Assembly: GCF_003417535.1 (NCBI RefSeq)
Contig: NZ_QVLS01000001.1
Coordinates: 310,001-374,000 of the forward strand
Length of the DNA: 64,000 nucleotides
Reading direction: 5' to 3'
Source of the DNA: Hydrogenophaga borbori
Lineage (GTDB): Bacteria; Pseudomonadota; Gammaproteobacteria; Burkholderiales; Burkholderiaceae_C
Numbering within the stretch: position 1 is the first letter of the stretch; every line of letters starts with the position of its first letter. A model generated the notes under the pieces. It saw only the letters and a program-made list of their open reading frames with translations. It ran no database searches and was not told the DNA's origin. Below are positions 1 to 10,900 of this stretch, piece after piece. A program made the position numbers and the translations under genes.

Positions 1-1098
<1,098 letters not shown>

Positions 1099-1132
1099 AC
1101 CCGGCCGGTGCCAGGCACCTGCATTGCCTCAG

Positions 1133-1161
1133 ATGCCCCGCGGAAGCGGGGCATTTTTTTT
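1133..1161 (+). terminator. Rho-independent terminator of clpA
   Basis: A perfect 9-bp stem (ATGCCCCGC with GCGGGGCAT) closes a GGAA tetraloop and runs straight into a run of T. It lies just after the clpA stop and isolates clpA from the next gene. Confidence 0.93.
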
Positions 1162-1271
1162 GGTTACGTTTCCGTCATCGGTGAGGTGACGGGTGCACCG
1201 CCATCTCATGCATTGGAGGTCTAGACTGCGCGTCCGGCGTCAGTCTTCAACGAACGCATTCAGGAGATGAC

Positions 1272-1625
1272 ATGTCCATTCCTGATCCCCTGTCCAGCGA
1301 CGCGCGCGCGCATCTGCGCACCCAGTTGCACCACCGCCGCGAACAGCTCATTGCCCGCTTGCACCGGCGTGATCTGTCCGCCCTGGAAACCGACGACACC
1401 CTTGAAGCCGTCGATCGCATCGACAGCGCGATGGCGGGCCTCGACGAGCCCACGCCGGGCTGTTGCGTGTGGTGCGCGCAGCCCATTGCCCTGACCCGGC
1501 GCACCCTGATACCGCATGCGACGCTGTGCACGGCGTGTGCGCTGATGGGGGAGGGCCGGCGTCGCGGCGAGCGTTCCGGGCCCTCGTCGATCTGGGGCGA
1601 AGAGCTGCTGGCGGAGCTGGGGTAG
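1272..1625 (+). CDS. Small DksA/TraR-family zinc-finger protein
   Basis: A 117-residue protein with a good AGGAG ribosome site 7 bases before the ATG. The N-terminal half is a charged helical segment. The C-terminal half carries C65-x2-C68 and C86-x2-C89, the four-cysteine zinc finger of the TraR/DksA family. Family members bind the RNA polymerase secondary channel and modulate transcription, DksA together with ppGpp. This one is shorter than DksA (about 150 residues) and lacks much of the coiled-coil tip, so it may be TraR-like or a non-canonical paralogue. It stands alone between the clpA terminator and the convergent yjgR-type gene. The family call is fairly sure; the precise role is unknown. 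Confidence 0.72.
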   Translation: MSIPDPLSSDARAHLRTQLHHRREQLIARLHRRDLSALETDDTLEAVDRIDSAMAGLDEPTPGCCVWCAQPIALTRRTLIPHATLCTACALMGEGRRRGERSGPSSIWGEELLAELG

Positions 1626-1681
1626 CGCGCCTCCATTGGGCTCAGCCGGCGCGCGCCGGGCGCGCTGGCCGGCGGCAGGGG

Positions 1682-3223
1682 TCAGCGCTTGCCGCCCAGC
1701 AGCCCGCCCAGCACCCCGCGCAGAATCTGCCGCCCCAGGCCGCTGGCCACGGTGCGGGCGGCGGTCTTGGCCATGGTCTGCACCAGGCCGTCGTACTGGC
1801 CGCCGCGCGGGCCGGTGCGGCCGAACAGCACCTCGTTGATGACGCTCTTCTCCTCGGCGGCCGGCGCGTCCTTGGCCGCGCCGGGGATGCGCGGGGTCTT
1901 GACGGCGGGCTTGCCCCCGGCTGCCTCGGCCGCTTCCTCGCTGCCACCGCCGGCGCGCCCGCGGAAAATTTCGAACGCGCTCTCGCGGTCCACCAGCTTC
2001 TCGTACGTGCCGGCCACCAGCGAGTCCTGGATCAGGGCGCGCCGCTGCTCGGGCGTGATGGGGCCGATCTGGCTGCCGGGCGGCACCACGTAGGCGCGCT
2101 CGGTTTCGCAGGGGCGGCCCTTGGTGTCGAGGAAGCTCACCAGGGCCTCGCCCACCGCGAGTTCGGTGATGGCGGCCTCGATGTCCAAGCCGGCCTTGGG
2201 CCGCATGGTCTGGGCGGTGGACTTCACCGCCTTCTGGTCGCGCGGCGTGAAGGCGCGCAGCGCGTGCTGCACGCGGTTGCCGAGCTGGCCGAGCACGCTG
2301 TCGGGGATGTCCAGCGGGTTCTGCGTCACGAAGTACACGCCCACGCCCTTGGAGCGCACCAGGCGCACCACGAGCTCGATGCGCTCGACCAGGACCTTGG
2401 GCGCTTCGTCGAACAGCAGGTGCGCCTCGTCGAAGAAGAACACCAGCTTGGGCTTGTCGGGGTCGCCGATCTCGGGCAGGGTCTCGAACAGTTCCGAGAG
2501 CATCCACAGCAGGAAGGTGGCGTACAGGCGCGGCGCGTTGAGCAGCCTGTCGGCCGCGAGGATGTTGATCACCCCCTTGCCGTCCACGGTCTGCATGAAG
2601 TCGGCGATGTCGAGCATGGGCTCGCCGAAGAACTTGTCGCCCCCCTGCGATTCGACCTGCATCAGCCCGCGCTGGATGGCGCCGATGGAGGCGGCGCTGA
2701 TGTTGCCGTACTCGGTGGTGAACTGCTTGGCGTTGTCGCCCACGTGCTGCAGCATGGCCCGCAGGTCCTTCATGTCGAGCAGCAGCAGGCCGTTGTCGTC
2801 GGCGATCTTGAAGATCAGGTTCAACACGCCGGACTGCGTGTCGTTCAGGTTCAGCATGCGCGCCAGCAGCAGCGGGCCCATGTCGCTGATGGTGGCGCGC
2901 ACGGGGTGGCCCTGTTCGCCGAACACGTCCCACAGGGTGGTGGGGCATTCGGTGGGCTGGGGCAGTTCGATGCCGCGCTCGGCCAGCACGCCGGCCATCT
3001 TCTCGCCGATCTTGCCGGTCTGGCTGATGCCGCACAGGTCGCCCTTGACGTCGGCCATGAACACCGGCACGCCAATGCGCGAGAAGCCTTCGGCCATGGC
3101 CTGCAGCGTCACCGTCTTGCCCGTGCCGGTGGCGCCGGTGATGAGGCCGTGGCGGTTGGCCAGGCCGGGCAGCAGCTGGCAGGTGGTGTGGGCGTTCTTG
3201 GCGATCAGCAGGGGGTCGGCCAT
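1682..3223 (-). CDS. yjgR: YjgR/DUF853-type HerA-like ATPase
   Basis: A 513-residue P-loop ATPase of the DUF853 (YjgR) family, distantly related to HerA/FtsK-type motors. Walker A GATGTGKT is at residues 30-37 and the Walker B region [10 protein letters not shown] lies mid-protein. The C-terminal part contains a low-complexity Gly/Ala/Lys linker. The frame is open further upstream, to 3316, but the ATG at 3223 begins the conserved sequence ([10 protein letters not shown]) and has an AGGA site just upstream. The cellular role of the family is not established. The gene diverges from yebC, the two starts being about 107 bases apart. Confidence 0.88.
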   Translation of the reverse strand: MADPLLIAKNAHTTCQLLPGLANRHGLITGATGTGKTVTLQAMAEGFSRIGVPVFMADVKGDLCGISQTGKIGEKMAGVLAERGIELPQPTECPTTLWDVFGEQGHPVRATISDMGPLLLARMLNLNDTQSGVLNLIFKIADDNGLLLLDMKDLRAMLQHVGDNAKQFTTEYGNISAASIGAIQRGLMQVESQGGDKFFGEPMLDIADFMQTVDGKGVINILAADRLLNAPRLYATFLLWMLSELFETLPEIGDPDKPKLVFFFDEAHLLFDEAPKVLVERIELVVRLVRSKGVGVYFVTQNPLDIPDSVLGQLGNRVQHALRAFTPRDQKAVKSTAQTMRPKAGLDIEAAITELAVGEALVSFLDTKGRPCETERAYVVPPGSQIGPITPEQRRALIQDSLVAGTYEKLVDRESAFEIFRGRAGGGSEEAAEAAGGKPAVKTPRIPGAAKDAPAAEEKSVINEVLFGRTGPRGGQYDGLVQTMAKTAARTVASGLGRQILRGVLGGLLGGKR

Positions 3224-3278
3224 GGCGGGGTCCTGAGGGGGTGGGCGGGGCGCAAAGGGACGGGAAGGGGCGCAATCG

Positions 3279-3284
3279 TAAAAT
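3279..3284 (+). promoter_or_regulatory. Probable -10 element for yebC
   Basis: TAAAAT followed by a CGCGGG discriminator lies 47 bases before the yebC start. The -35 region is weak. The same TAxAATCGCGG pattern recurs at 19861 and 56131. Confidence 0.4.
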
Positions 3285-3330
3285 CGCGGGCTCATTAGAT
3301 CAAAGCCAGCAGGCATTTCGAGGACTTCCC

Positions 3331-4056
3331 ATGGCCGGACACAGCAAATGGGCGAACATCCAGCACCGCAAGGGGCGCCAGGACGAGAAGCGGGGGAAGA
3401 TCTGGACCCGCGTGATCCGTGAAATCACGGTGGCCGCGCGCAGCGGCGGCGGCGACCCCGCCATGAACCCGCGCCTGCGCCTGGCCATCGAGAAGGCCAA
3501 GGCGGCCAACATGCCGGCCGACCGCATCAAGTACAACGTGGACAAGGCCTCGGGCACGCTGGAAGGCCTGTCGCTGGAGGAGATCCGCTACGAGGGCTAT
3601 GGCATCGGCGGCGCGGCGGTGATCCTGGACACCATGACCGACAACCGCGTGCGCACCGTGGCCGAGGTGCGCCATGCCTTCAGCAAGTACGGCGGCAACC
3701 TGGGCACCGAAGGCTCGGTGGCCTTCCAGTTCAAGCACTGCGGCCAACTCATCTTCGCGCCCGGCACCTCGGAAGACGCGGTGATGGAGGTGGCGCTGGA
3801 GGCCGGCGCCGAGGACGTCATCACCGACGAGGACGGCGCCATCGAGGTGCTGACCGCGCCCGGCGACTTCGAGGCCGTGAAGGACGCGCTCGAAGCCAAG
3901 GGCCTCAAGCCCGAGATCGCCGAGGTGACCATGCGCGCCGAAAACACCGTGGCCCTGGCCGGCGAAGACGCCGCGCGCATGCAGAAGCTGCTGGACATCC
4001 TGGAAGACCTGGACGACGTGCAGAACGTCTACCACAACGCTGAAATCTCGGAATGA
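3331..4056 (+). CDS. yebC: YebC/PmpR-family transcription/translation regulator
   Basis: A 241-residue YebC-family protein beginning with the hallmark [15 protein letters not shown]. Members are described as DNA-binding regulators, and more recently as factors that relieve ribosome stalling at difficult sequences. The length and the acidic C-terminal domain are typical. The frame is open upstream, but homology and the hallmark N-terminus fix the start at 3331. Its stop overlaps the purD start in an ATGA arrangement, so the two are probably translationally coupled. Confidence 0.95.
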   Translation: MAGHSKWANIQHRKGRQDEKRGKIWTRVIREITVAARSGGGDPAMNPRLRLAIEKAKAANMPADRIKYNVDKASGTLEGLSLEEIRYEGYGIGGAAVILDTMTDNRVRTVAEVRHAFSKYGGNLGTEGSVAFQFKHCGQLIFAPGTSEDAVMEVALEAGAEDVITDEDGAIEVLTAPGDFEAVKDALEAKGLKPEIAEVTMRAENTVALAGEDAARMQKLLDILEDLDDVQNVYHNAEISE

Positions 4057-5327
4057 AGGTTCTTGTCATCGGCGGCGGCGGCCGCGAACACGCGCTCGCC
4101 TGGCGCCTGAAGCAGTCCGAGGGTGTGGACCAGGTGGTCGTGGCCCCCGGCAACGCCGGCACCGCGCGCGACCCGCAGCTCACCAACCTGCCCATCACCG
4201 ACAAGGTGGCGCTGCGCGAATGGGTGCAGGCCAATGGGGTGGCGCTCACCGTGGTGGGCCCCGAGGCGCCGCTGGCGGCGGGCGTGGTGGACGAGTTCCG
4301 CGCGCACGGCCTGGCCATCTTCGGCCCCACGCAGAAGGCCGCGCAGCTGGAAAGCTCCAAGGCCTTCAGCAAGGCCTTCATGCAGCGCCACGGCATCCCC
4401 ACGGCCGAGTACCAGGCCTTCACCGATCCGGTCCAGGCCCACGCCTACGTCGACGCAAAGGGCGCGCCCATCGTCGTCAAGGCCGACGGCCTGGCGGCCG
4501 GCAAGGGCGTGGTGGTGGCCATGACGGCGGCCGAGGCGCACGAGGCCATCGACTTCATGCTGTTGGACAACAAGCTCGGCGTGGCCCACAACGAAGGCGG
4601 CGCGCGCGTGGTCATCGAAGAGTTCCTGCAGGGCGAGGAAGCCAGCTTCATCGTGCTGTGCGACGGCGAGCACGCCCTGGCGCTGGCCACCAGCCAGGAC
4701 CACAAGCGCCTGAAGGACGCCGACCAGGGTCCCAATACCGGCGGCATGGGGGCGTACTCGCCCGCGCCGGTGGTCACGCCGGCCGTGCACCGGCGGGCCA
4801 TGGACGAGGTGATCCTGCCCACGCTGCGCGGCATGAAGGCCGACGGCATCCCCTACACCGGCTTTCTCTATGCGGGCCTCATGATCACGCCCGACGGTGC
4901 GGTCAAGACCCTGGAGTTCAACTGCCGCATGGGCGACCCCGAAACGCAGCCCATCATGATGCGGCTGCGCAGCAACTTCGCGCAGGTGCTGCTGGCCGCC
5001 ACGCGCGGCGAACTCGATCGCGTGCAACTCGATTGGGACCCGCGTGTCGCGCTGGGCGTGGTAATGGCCGCGGCCGGATACCCGCTGGACCCGCGCAAGG
5101 GCGACGCCATCACCGGCCTGCCCGCCGACGAGGCCGACCGCATGGTGTTCCACGCCGGCACCGCGCAGGACGGTGCGGCGGTGCGGGTCTCTGGCGGGCG
5201 CGTGCTGTGCGTCACCGCACTGGCCGACTCGGTCGCGCAGGCGCAGCGCCGCGCCTATGAGGTGGTCGATGCGATCGCCTTCGACGGCATGCAATGCCGC
5301 CGCGACATCGGCTTTCGCGCGCTTTGA
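4053..5327 (+). CDS. purD: Phosphoribosylamine-glycine ligase (GAR synthetase)
   Basis: PurD catalyses the second step of de novo purine synthesis, joining phosphoribosylamine and glycine with ATP. The 424-residue length is normal. It opens with [17 protein letters not shown], the N-terminal nucleotide-binding signature, and has the ATP-grasp segments [10 protein letters not shown] and [19 protein letters not shown] plus the metal-binding region FNCRMGDPE. It is coupled to yebC by a 4-base overlap. Confidence 0.97.
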   Translation: MKVLVIGGGGREHALAWRLKQSEGVDQVVVAPGNAGTARDPQLTNLPITDKVALREWVQANGVALTVVGPEAPLAAGVVDEFRAHGLAIFGPTQKAAQLESSKAFSKAFMQRHGIPTAEYQAFTDPVQAHAYVDAKGAPIVVKADGLAAGKGVVVAMTAAEAHEAIDFMLLDNKLGVAHNEGGARVVIEEFLQGEEASFIVLCDGEHALALATSQDHKRLKDADQGPNTGGMGAYSPAPVVTPAVHRRAMDEVILPTLRGMKADGIPYTGFLYAGLMITPDGAVKTLEFNCRMGDPETQPIMMRLRSNFAQVLLAATRGELDRVQLDWDPRVALGVVMAAAGYPLDPRKGDAITGLPADEADRMVFHAGTAQDGAAVRVSGGRVLCVTALADSVAQAQRRAYEVVDAIAFDGMQCRRDIGFRAL

Positions 5328-5971
5328 TCGCCCCGGATCCGCACGGGCCCGTCCCGCTGCCGCCACCCCACGCGGTGCGCTTTCGCGCCTCCCGCCTGGC
5401 GCACCTGCTGCTGCGCCTGGCGGGCTGGCGCGTCGTCGAGGACGGCTTCCCGGCCCGCCAGGGCGTGGCCATCGTCTACCCGCACACCAGCAACTGGGAT
5501 TTCGTGGTGGGCGTGTTGGCCAAATGGGCCATCGGCATTCCGGTGCGCTTTTGGGGCAAGGACACGCTGTTCGACGTGCCGCTGTTCGGCCGTTGGCTGC
5601 GCTGGCTCGGCGGCATCCCCATCGAGCGCCGTTCGCCGCGCGGCGCCGTGGGCGCCATGGTGCACACCATGCGCGAGGCCGTGGCGCGCGACGAACTGCT
5701 GTGGCTGGCGCTGTCGCCCGAGGGCACGCGACGGCGCACGCCGGGCTGGCGCAGCGGCTTCTACCGCGTGGCGCTGGACGCCGACGTGCCGCTGGCGCTG
5801 GTGGCCCTGGATTACAGTCGCCGGGAGGTGAGGGTGTGTGGCTTTCTGCGCCTGAGCGGCGACGCCGCGCGCGACTACGCCTGCCTGGCCGAGGCCTTCG
5901 CCGGGGTGCGTGGCCTGCGCCCCGCGCAGGCCAGCCCGGTGCAAGCCCTGCCCAAGCCTGATACGGTGTGA
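5294..5971 (+). CDS. PlsC-type lysophospholipid acyltransferase-like protein
   Basis: A protein of up to 225 residues with the acyltransferase HX4D motif in the form HTSNWD and a second-block SPEGTR motif. Both are typical of the PlsC/LPLAT superfamily that transfers acyl chains to lysophosphatidate or related acceptors at the inner membrane. The phrase [28 protein letters not shown] is the family's third conserved region. The ATG at 5294 overlaps purD by 34 bases; the TTG at 5324, overlapping the purD stop, is an equally plausible start and neither has a clear ribosome site. The acceptor substrate is unknown. Confidence 0.78.
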   Translation: MPPRHRLSRALIAPDPHGPVPLPPPHAVRFRASRLAHLLLRLAGWRVVEDGFPARQGVAIVYPHTSNWDFVVGVLAKWAIGIPVRFWGKDTLFDVPLFGRWLRWLGGIPIERRSPRGAVGAMVHTMREAVARDELLWLALSPEGTRRRTPGWRSGFYRVALDADVPLALVALDYSRREVRVCGFLRLSGDAARDYACLAEAFAGVRGLRPAQASPVQALPKPDTV

Positions 5972-5973
5972 GC

Positions 5974-6891
5974 ATGTCCGACAACCCGATCGCCAACGTC
6001 CGCGAATACCTCGTCGATCTGCAGGAGCGGATCACCTCCACCGTGGCCCTGGTCGACGGCGGCCAGTTCGTGGTGGACCGCTGGAAGAAAAAGCCCGGCG
6101 AGAAGCTCCAGGGCAGCGGCATCACCCAGATTCTGGAAGACGGCCCGGTGTTCGAGCGCGCGGGCTGCGGCTTCTCTCACGTGCGCGGGCGCCAGCTGCC
6201 GCCCTCGGCCACGCAGCACCGGCCCGAGCTGGCCGGCGCACCGTTCGAGGCCATGGGCGTGTCGCTGGTCTTTCACCCGCGCAACCCCTACGTGCCGACG
6301 GTGCACATGAACGTGCGCATGATCGCCGCCACGCCCAAGGGCGGCGCGCCCGTGTGCTGGTTTGGCGGCGGCATGGACCTCACGCCGTACTATGGTTTCG
6401 AGGACGACGCGCGGCATTTCCACCGCGCCTGCAAGGCCGCGCTCGACCCCTTCGGCGTCGACAAATACCCGCGCTTCAAGCGCTGGTGCGACGAGTACTT
6501 CTACCTGAAGCACCGCGATGAGCAGCGCGGCGTCGGCGGCGTCTTCTTCGACGACTTCTCCGAGCTCGGCTTCGACGGCAGCTTCGCCATGATGAGCTCG
6601 GTGGGCGACGCCTTCCTCGACGCCTACCTGCCCATCGTCGACCAGCGCAAGAACACCGCCTATGGCGAGCGCGAGCGCAGCTTCCAGCTCTACCGGCGCG
6701 GCCGCTACGTGGAGTTCAACCTGGTGTGGGACCGGGGCACGCACTTTGGCCTGCAGTCCGGCGGGCGCAGCGAGTCCATCCTGTTGTCCATGCCGCCGCT
6801 GGTGAGCTGGGCCTACAACCGCCAGACGAAGAAGGGCACGCCCGAGGACCGGCTCTACCGCGACTTCCTGGTGCGCCGGGACTGGGTCTGA
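5974..6891 (+). CDS. hemF: Oxygen-dependent coproporphyrinogen III oxidase
   Basis: HemF converts coproporphyrinogen III to protoporphyrinogen IX with O2, a late heme-synthesis step. The 305-residue protein carries the family segments [28 protein letters not shown] and [18 protein letters not shown]. The ATG at 5974 is chosen; a GTG two codons earlier (5968) overlaps the acyltransferase stop and is also possible. The stop overlaps the nadD start as TGATG. Confidence 0.96.
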   Translation: MSDNPIANVREYLVDLQERITSTVALVDGGQFVVDRWKKKPGEKLQGSGITQILEDGPVFERAGCGFSHVRGRQLPPSATQHRPELAGAPFEAMGVSLVFHPRNPYVPTVHMNVRMIAATPKGGAPVCWFGGGMDLTPYYGFEDDARHFHRACKAALDPFGVDKYPRFKRWCDEYFYLKHRDEQRGVGGVFFDDFSELGFDGSFAMMSSVGDAFLDAYLPIVDQRKNTAYGERERSFQLYRRGRYVEFNLVWDRGTHFGLQSGGRSESILLSMPPLVSWAYNRQTKKGTPEDRLYRDFLVRRDWV

Positions 6892-7538
6892 TGGCCGGTT
6901 CCGGTGCTCCGCTCCAGCGCGTCGGCATGTTCGGCGGCGCCTTCGATCCGCCGCACACCGCGCACCGTGCGCTGGCGCTGGCGGCGCTGGAGCAGCTCCG
7001 GCTGGACGCGTTGCACGTGATGCCCACCGGCCAGGCCTGGCACAAGGCGCGCACGCTGTCGCCGGCGCACCACCGCATCGCCATGTGCGAGCGCGCCTTC
7101 GGCGACCTGCCTCGGGCGCGCATCGACCGCCGCGAGACCGAGCGCCTGGGCCCCAGCTACACCGCCGACACGCTGGCGGAACTGCGCGCCGAGTATCCGC
7201 AGGCCACGCTGTACCTGGTGCTCGGCGCCGACCAGTTGCTCGCCTTCAAGTCCTGGGTGCGCTGGGAAGAGGTGCTGTCGCTGGCCACCCTGGCGGTGGC
7301 CAACCGGCCCACCGACATCGGCGCCCAGGCCCTGCGCGGCGATGCGCCGCTCATCGACCTCAGCCGCGTGGATCTGCCTTTCGTGCCGCTGCGCATGCCA
7401 CTGCAGCACATCAGCGCCACCGCGCTGCGCGCCAAACTCGCCGCCGACCCGGCCGAGGGACCGCCGCTGGACCTGTTGGTCCCGGACGCGGTCGCAAGCT
7501 ATATTTCACAGCACCACCTTTACCAGACCGCTTCATGA
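6891..7538 (+). CDS. nadD: Nicotinate-nucleotide adenylyltransferase
   Basis: NadD adenylates nicotinate mononucleotide in NAD synthesis. The 215-residue protein has the nucleotidyltransferase signature GGAFDPPHTAH (residues 15-25, TxxH included) and the C-terminal ISATALR block equivalent to ISST.IR. The start shares a base with the hemF stop (TGATG), and the stop overlaps the rsfS start (ATGA). This gives a coupled run whose next two products act on ribosomes. Confidence 0.95.
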   Translation: MAGSGAPLQRVGMFGGAFDPPHTAHRALALAALEQLRLDALHVMPTGQAWHKARTLSPAHHRIAMCERAFGDLPRARIDRRETERLGPSYTADTLAELRAEYPQATLYLVLGADQLLAFKSWVRWEEVLSLATLAVANRPTDIGAQALRGDAPLIDLSRVDLPFVPLRMPLQHISATALRAKLAADPAEGPPLDLLVPDAVASYISQHHLYQTAS

Positions 7539-8245
7539 CCAGCGAATCCGCCGCGAAGAAAGACATCCAGAAACTGCAAAGGGCCATCGTCGATGGCCTG
7601 GAGGACGTCAAGGGCCAGGACATCGTGGTCTTCAACACCGAGGAACTCTCGCCGCTGTTTGAGCGCGTGATCGTCGCCAGCGGTACCTCCAACCGGCAGA
7701 CCAAGGCCCTGGCCGCCAGCGTGCGCGACGCGGTGCGCGAGGCCGGCTTCGACAAGCCGCGCATCGAGGGCGAGGACAACGGCGAATGGATCATCGTGGA
7801 CTGCGGCCCGGCCGTGGCGCATGTGATGCAGCCCGCGATCCGCCAGTACTACCGGCTCGAGGAAATCTGGGGCGCCAAGCCCGTGCGCCTGACGTCGGCC
7901 GCGAAGAAGGCCGCCGCGGCGAAGAAGCCCGCCAAGCCGGCCGCTGAGCGCGCCGCCGAGGCCAAGCCGGTGTCGGCCAAGGCCGTGGCGCGCAAGGCCG
8001 CGGCCAAGGGCGCGAGCCGTGGCGCCACCCCGGCGGGCAAGGCCGCCCCGGCCAAGAAGGCGCCGGCCAAGAAAGCCGCGCCCAGCCGGGCCCCCGCCGC
8101 CAAGAAGGCGGCGCCCGCCAAGCCGCGCGCCGGCATGGCCAAGGTGGTGGTCAATGCCCCGGCGGCGAAGAAGAAGGCCTCGCCCAAGGCCGCCCCCTCG
8201 GCGGCCCGCAAGCCGGCCAGGCCCGCCGCCAAGAAGAAGGCATGA
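7535..8245 (+). CDS. rsfS: Ribosomal silencing factor RsfS with long Lys/Ala/Pro tail
   Basis: Residues 1-120 are a standard RsfS domain ([34 protein letters not shown] end). RsfS binds ribosomal protein L14 and blocks subunit joining in slow growth. The family is usually 105-120 residues long, but this one is 236. Residues 121-236 are almost only Lys, Ala, Pro, Arg, Ser and Gly, with repeated [10 protein letters not shown] units like bacterial histone-H1-like tails. The frame stays open without a break, and the stop overlaps the rlmH start (ATGA), which supports the extended form as real rather than a misjoined frame. Confidence 0.92.
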   Translation: MTSESAAKKDIQKLQRAIVDGLEDVKGQDIVVFNTEELSPLFERVIVASGTSNRQTKALAASVRDAVREAGFDKPRIEGEDNGEWIIVDCGPAVAHVMQPAIRQYYRLEEIWGAKPVRLTSAAKKAAAAKKPAKPAAERAAEAKPVSAKAVARKAAAKGASRGATPAGKAAPAKKAPAKKAAPSRAPAAKKAAPAKPRAGMAKVVVNAPAAKKKASPKAAPSAARKPARPAAKKKA

Positions 8246-8709
8246 AGCTCGTGATCGTCGCGGTCGGGCAGAAGGTGCCCGACTGGGCCCAGACCGCCTA
8301 CGACGATTACGCCAAACGCTTTCCCCCCGAGCTGCGCGTCGAGCTCAAGGCGGTCAAGACCGAGCCGCGCGGCTCCAAGACCACCGAGACCCTGTGGGCC
8401 GCCGAGCGCCAGCGCATCGAGGCGGCCATCCCGCGCGGGGCGCGCGTGGTCGCGCTCGACGAGCGCGGCACGCCGCTCACCACCCAGGCACTGGCCCAGC
8501 AGCTGCGGCAGTGGCAGCTGGGCGGGGACGACGTGGCCCTGGTGATCGGCGGGCCCGACGGCCTGGACCCGGCCTTTCGCGAGGCCGCGCACCAGCGCAT
8601 CCGGCTGTCCGACCTGACCCTGCCGCACGCCATGGTGCGCGTGCTGCTCATCGAGCAGCTCTACCGGGCCTGGTCCATCAACGCGAACCACCCCTACCAC
8701 CGCGAATGA
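8242..8709 (+). CDS. rlmH: 23S rRNA pseudouridine-1915 N3-methyltransferase
   Basis: RlmH methylates pseudouridine 1915 in helix 69 of 23S rRNA on assembled 70S ribosomes. The 155-residue SPOUT-class protein has the SAM-binding knot segments [11 protein letters not shown] and [23 protein letters not shown]. It ends in HPYHRE, typical for the family. Coupled to rsfS and maf by 4-base overlaps on both sides. Confidence 0.97.
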   Translation: MKLVIVAVGQKVPDWAQTAYDDYAKRFPPELRVELKAVKTEPRGSKTTETLWAAERQRIEAAIPRGARVVALDERGTPLTTQALAQQLRQWQLGGDDVALVIGGPDGLDPAFREAAHQRIRLSDLTLPHAMVRVLLIEQLYRAWSINANHPYHRE

Positions 8710-9332
8710 AGCAACCAGGCCCCGGCGGCGAACCCTTTGTCTATCTGGCCTCCCAGAGCCCGCGCCGGCGCGAGCTGCTCACGCAGTGGGGCGTGCGCCA
8801 CGAACCGCTGCTGCCCGACGCGGACGAGGACGCCGAGTCGCTGGAGGCCGCGCGGCCGAACGAGGCCCCCGCGCGTTATGTGCAGCGCGTCACCGCGCTC
8901 AAGCTGGAGGCCGCGCTCGCGCGCCTGAAGCGCCGCGGCCTGCCGCCGGCGCCCGTGCTGTGCGCCGACACCACCGTGGCCCTGGGCCGGCGCATCCTGG
9001 GCAAACCCGCCGACGCCGCCGAGGCACGGCGCATGCTGGCCGACCTGTCCGGCCGCACGCACCGCGTGCTCACGGCCGTGGCCGTGGGCCGGGGCGCGCG
9101 GCGCTGGGCCGCGCTCTCGACTTCCCTGGTGAGCTTCGACACGCTCACGCCGACGCAAATCCGCCGCTATGTCGAGGGCGGCGAGCCCATGGGCAAGGCC
9201 GGCGCCTACGCCATCCAGGGCCACGCGGGCCTGTGGGTGAGCCGCATCGCCGGCAGCCACACAGGCATCGTGGGCCTGCCCGCCTTTGAAACCGCCGGGC
9301 TGCTGCGCGCGGCCGGCCTTCCCATCCTCTGA
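8706..9332 (+). CDS. maf: Maf-family nucleotide pyrophosphatase
   Basis: A 208-residue Maf/HAM1-like protein that hydrolyses non-canonical or modified nucleoside triphosphates (dTTP/UTP type suggested by its place next to rlmH and rng, as for YhdE). The family opening [12 protein letters not shown] and the [15 protein letters not shown] segment are present, as is the [12 protein letters not shown] catalytic region. It overlaps the rlmH stop and lies 13 bases before rng. Confidence 0.93.
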   Translation: MKQPGPGGEPFVYLASQSPRRRELLTQWGVRHEPLLPDADEDAESLEAARPNEAPARYVQRVTALKLEAALARLKRRGLPPAPVLCADTTVALGRRILGKPADAAEARRMLADLSGRTHRVLTAVAVGRGARRWAALSTSLVSFDTLTPTQIRRYVEGGEPMGKAGAYAIQGHAGLWVSRIAGSHTGIVGLPAFETAGLLRAAGLPIL

Positions 9333-9345
9333 CGGGGCACAAGCC

Positions 9346-10896
9346 ATGAACCAGGACATCCTGATCAACTGGTCTCCGCAGGAGACGCGCGTGGCGGTGG
9401 TGGAGCAGGGCGCCGTGCAGGAGGTGCACATCGAGCGCACGCTGGAGCGTGGGCTGGTGGGCAACATCTACCTGGGCAAGGTCTCGCGCGTGCTGCCGGG
9501 CATGCAGTCGGCCTTCCTGGACATCGGCCTGGACCGCGCGGCCTTCCTGCACGTGGCCGACCTGATGCCCAATATCCAGGCCAAGCACGCCACGCCGCGC
9601 GCGCCGGCCGACGCCGAACCGGCGCCAGTTGCGGGCGGTGCCGCGCCGGCCGCCGCGCCCAAGGTGCTGGCGCCCAACCCGGTGCTGCCGATCGAGAAGC
9701 AGATCTTCGAAGGCCAGGCCCTGATGGTGCAGGTGCTCAAGGACCCGATCGGCACCAAGGGCGCGCGGCTGACGGCCCAGATCAGCATCGCGGGCCGACT
9801 GCTGGTGTTCCTGCCGCAGGACAACCACATCGGCGTGTCGCAGAAGATCCCCGCCGCCCAGCGCGAGGCCTTGCGCCAGCGCCTGCTGGCCCTCACCGCC
9901 ACCGCCGACGGCAGCCCGGCGGGCGGCTTCATCCTGCGCACCAACGCCGAAGACGCCGACGACGAGGAACTGGCCGACGACGTCGCCTATCTGCGCAAGA
10001 CCTGGCTGCGCATCAAGGAGGCCGCGCTGCGCCAGCCGCCGGCCTCTCTGCTGCACGAGGACCTGAACCTCATGCAGCGGGTGCTGCGCGACCTGTCGGG
10101 CGCCGGCACGCAGTCCATCCGCATCGACTCGCGCGAGCAGTTCGGCCTGATGCAGGGCTTCGCTGGCGAGTTCATGCCCGACACGGTGGCCAAGCTGCAG
10201 CACTACAGCGGCGAACGGCCAATCTTCGATCTGTTCAACGTGGACGAGGAGATCGTGCGCGCCCTGGGCCGGCGGGTGGAGCTCAAGTCGGGCGGCTACC
10301 TGGTCATCGACCAGACCGAGGCCCTGACCACGGTGGACGTGAACACCGGCGGCTTCGTGGGCGCGCGCAACTTCGACGACACGGTGTTCCGCACCAACCT
10401 GGAGGCCGCGCAGGCCATCGCGCGCCAGCTGCGGCTGCGCAACCTGGGCGGCATCGTCATCGTGGACTTCATCGACATGACGCGCGACGACCACCGAGAG
10501 GCGGTGCTGGCCGAGTTCCGCAAGCAGCTCGCGCGCGACCGGGTCAAGACCATGACCGGTGGCTTTTCGCAGTTGGGCCTGGTGGAGATGACGCGCAAGC
10601 GCACGCGCGAATCGTTGGCCCACATGCTCAGCGAGCCCTGCGAGGCCTGCGGCGGCAAGGGCGCGGTGAAGACGCCGCGCAGCGTGTGCTACGACATCCT
10701 GCGCGAGATCCTGCGCGAGGCCCGCGCCTTCAACCCGCGCGAGTTCCGCGTGGTGGCCTCGCCCAAGGTGGTGGAGCTGTTCCTCGACGAGGAGCGCGCG
10801 CACCTGGCGGGCCTGTCGGAGTTCATCGGCAAGCCGATCTCGCTGCAGAGCGAGAGCTCGATGACGCAGGAGCAGTACGACATCGTCCTGATGTGA
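9346..10896 (+). CDS. rng: Ribonuclease G
   Basis: RNase G is the E/G-family endoribonuclease that matures the 16S rRNA 5' end and cleaves some mRNAs. The 516-residue protein has an N-terminal S1-like domain (LVGNIYLGKVSRVLPGMQSAFLDIG), the Mg-binding aspartates in TTVDVNTGG and IVIVDFIDM, and the CEACGGKG zinc-link motif. Compared with the roughly 490-residue E. coli enzyme it has an extra Ala/Pro-rich insertion at about residues 82-110 inside the S1 region. The ATG at 9346 matches the family N-terminus MNQDILINW. Confidence 0.95.
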   Translation: MNQDILINWSPQETRVAVVEQGAVQEVHIERTLERGLVGNIYLGKVSRVLPGMQSAFLDIGLDRAAFLHVADLMPNIQAKHATPRAPADAEPAPVAGGAAPAAAPKVLAPNPVLPIEKQIFEGQALMVQVLKDPIGTKGARLTAQISIAGRLLVFLPQDNHIGVSQKIPAAQREALRQRLLALTATADGSPAGGFILRTNAEDADDEELADDVAYLRKTWLRIKEAALRQPPASLLHEDLNLMQRVLRDLSGAGTQSIRIDSREQFGLMQGFAGEFMPDTVAKLQHYSGERPIFDLFNVDEEIVRALGRRVELKSGGYLVIDQTEALTTVDVNTGGFVGARNFDDTVFRTNLEAAQAIARQLRLRNLGGIVIVDFIDMTRDDHREAVLAEFRKQLARDRVKTMTGGFSQLGLVEMTRKRTRESLAHMLSEPCEACGGKGAVKTPRSVCYDILREILREARAFNPREFRVVASPKVVELFLDEERAHLAGLSEFIGKPISLQSESSMTQEQYDIVLM

Positions 10897-10900
10897 GCCT

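Noticed and set aside
1463-3298. 611-codon plus-strand frame opposite the YjgR-type gene
   Set aside because: Gly/His/Val-rich shadow; the opposite strand has clear ATPase motifs.
7895-8245. RsfS tail as a separate histone-like gene
   Set aside because: It is in frame with RsfS without a stop or an internal ribosome site.
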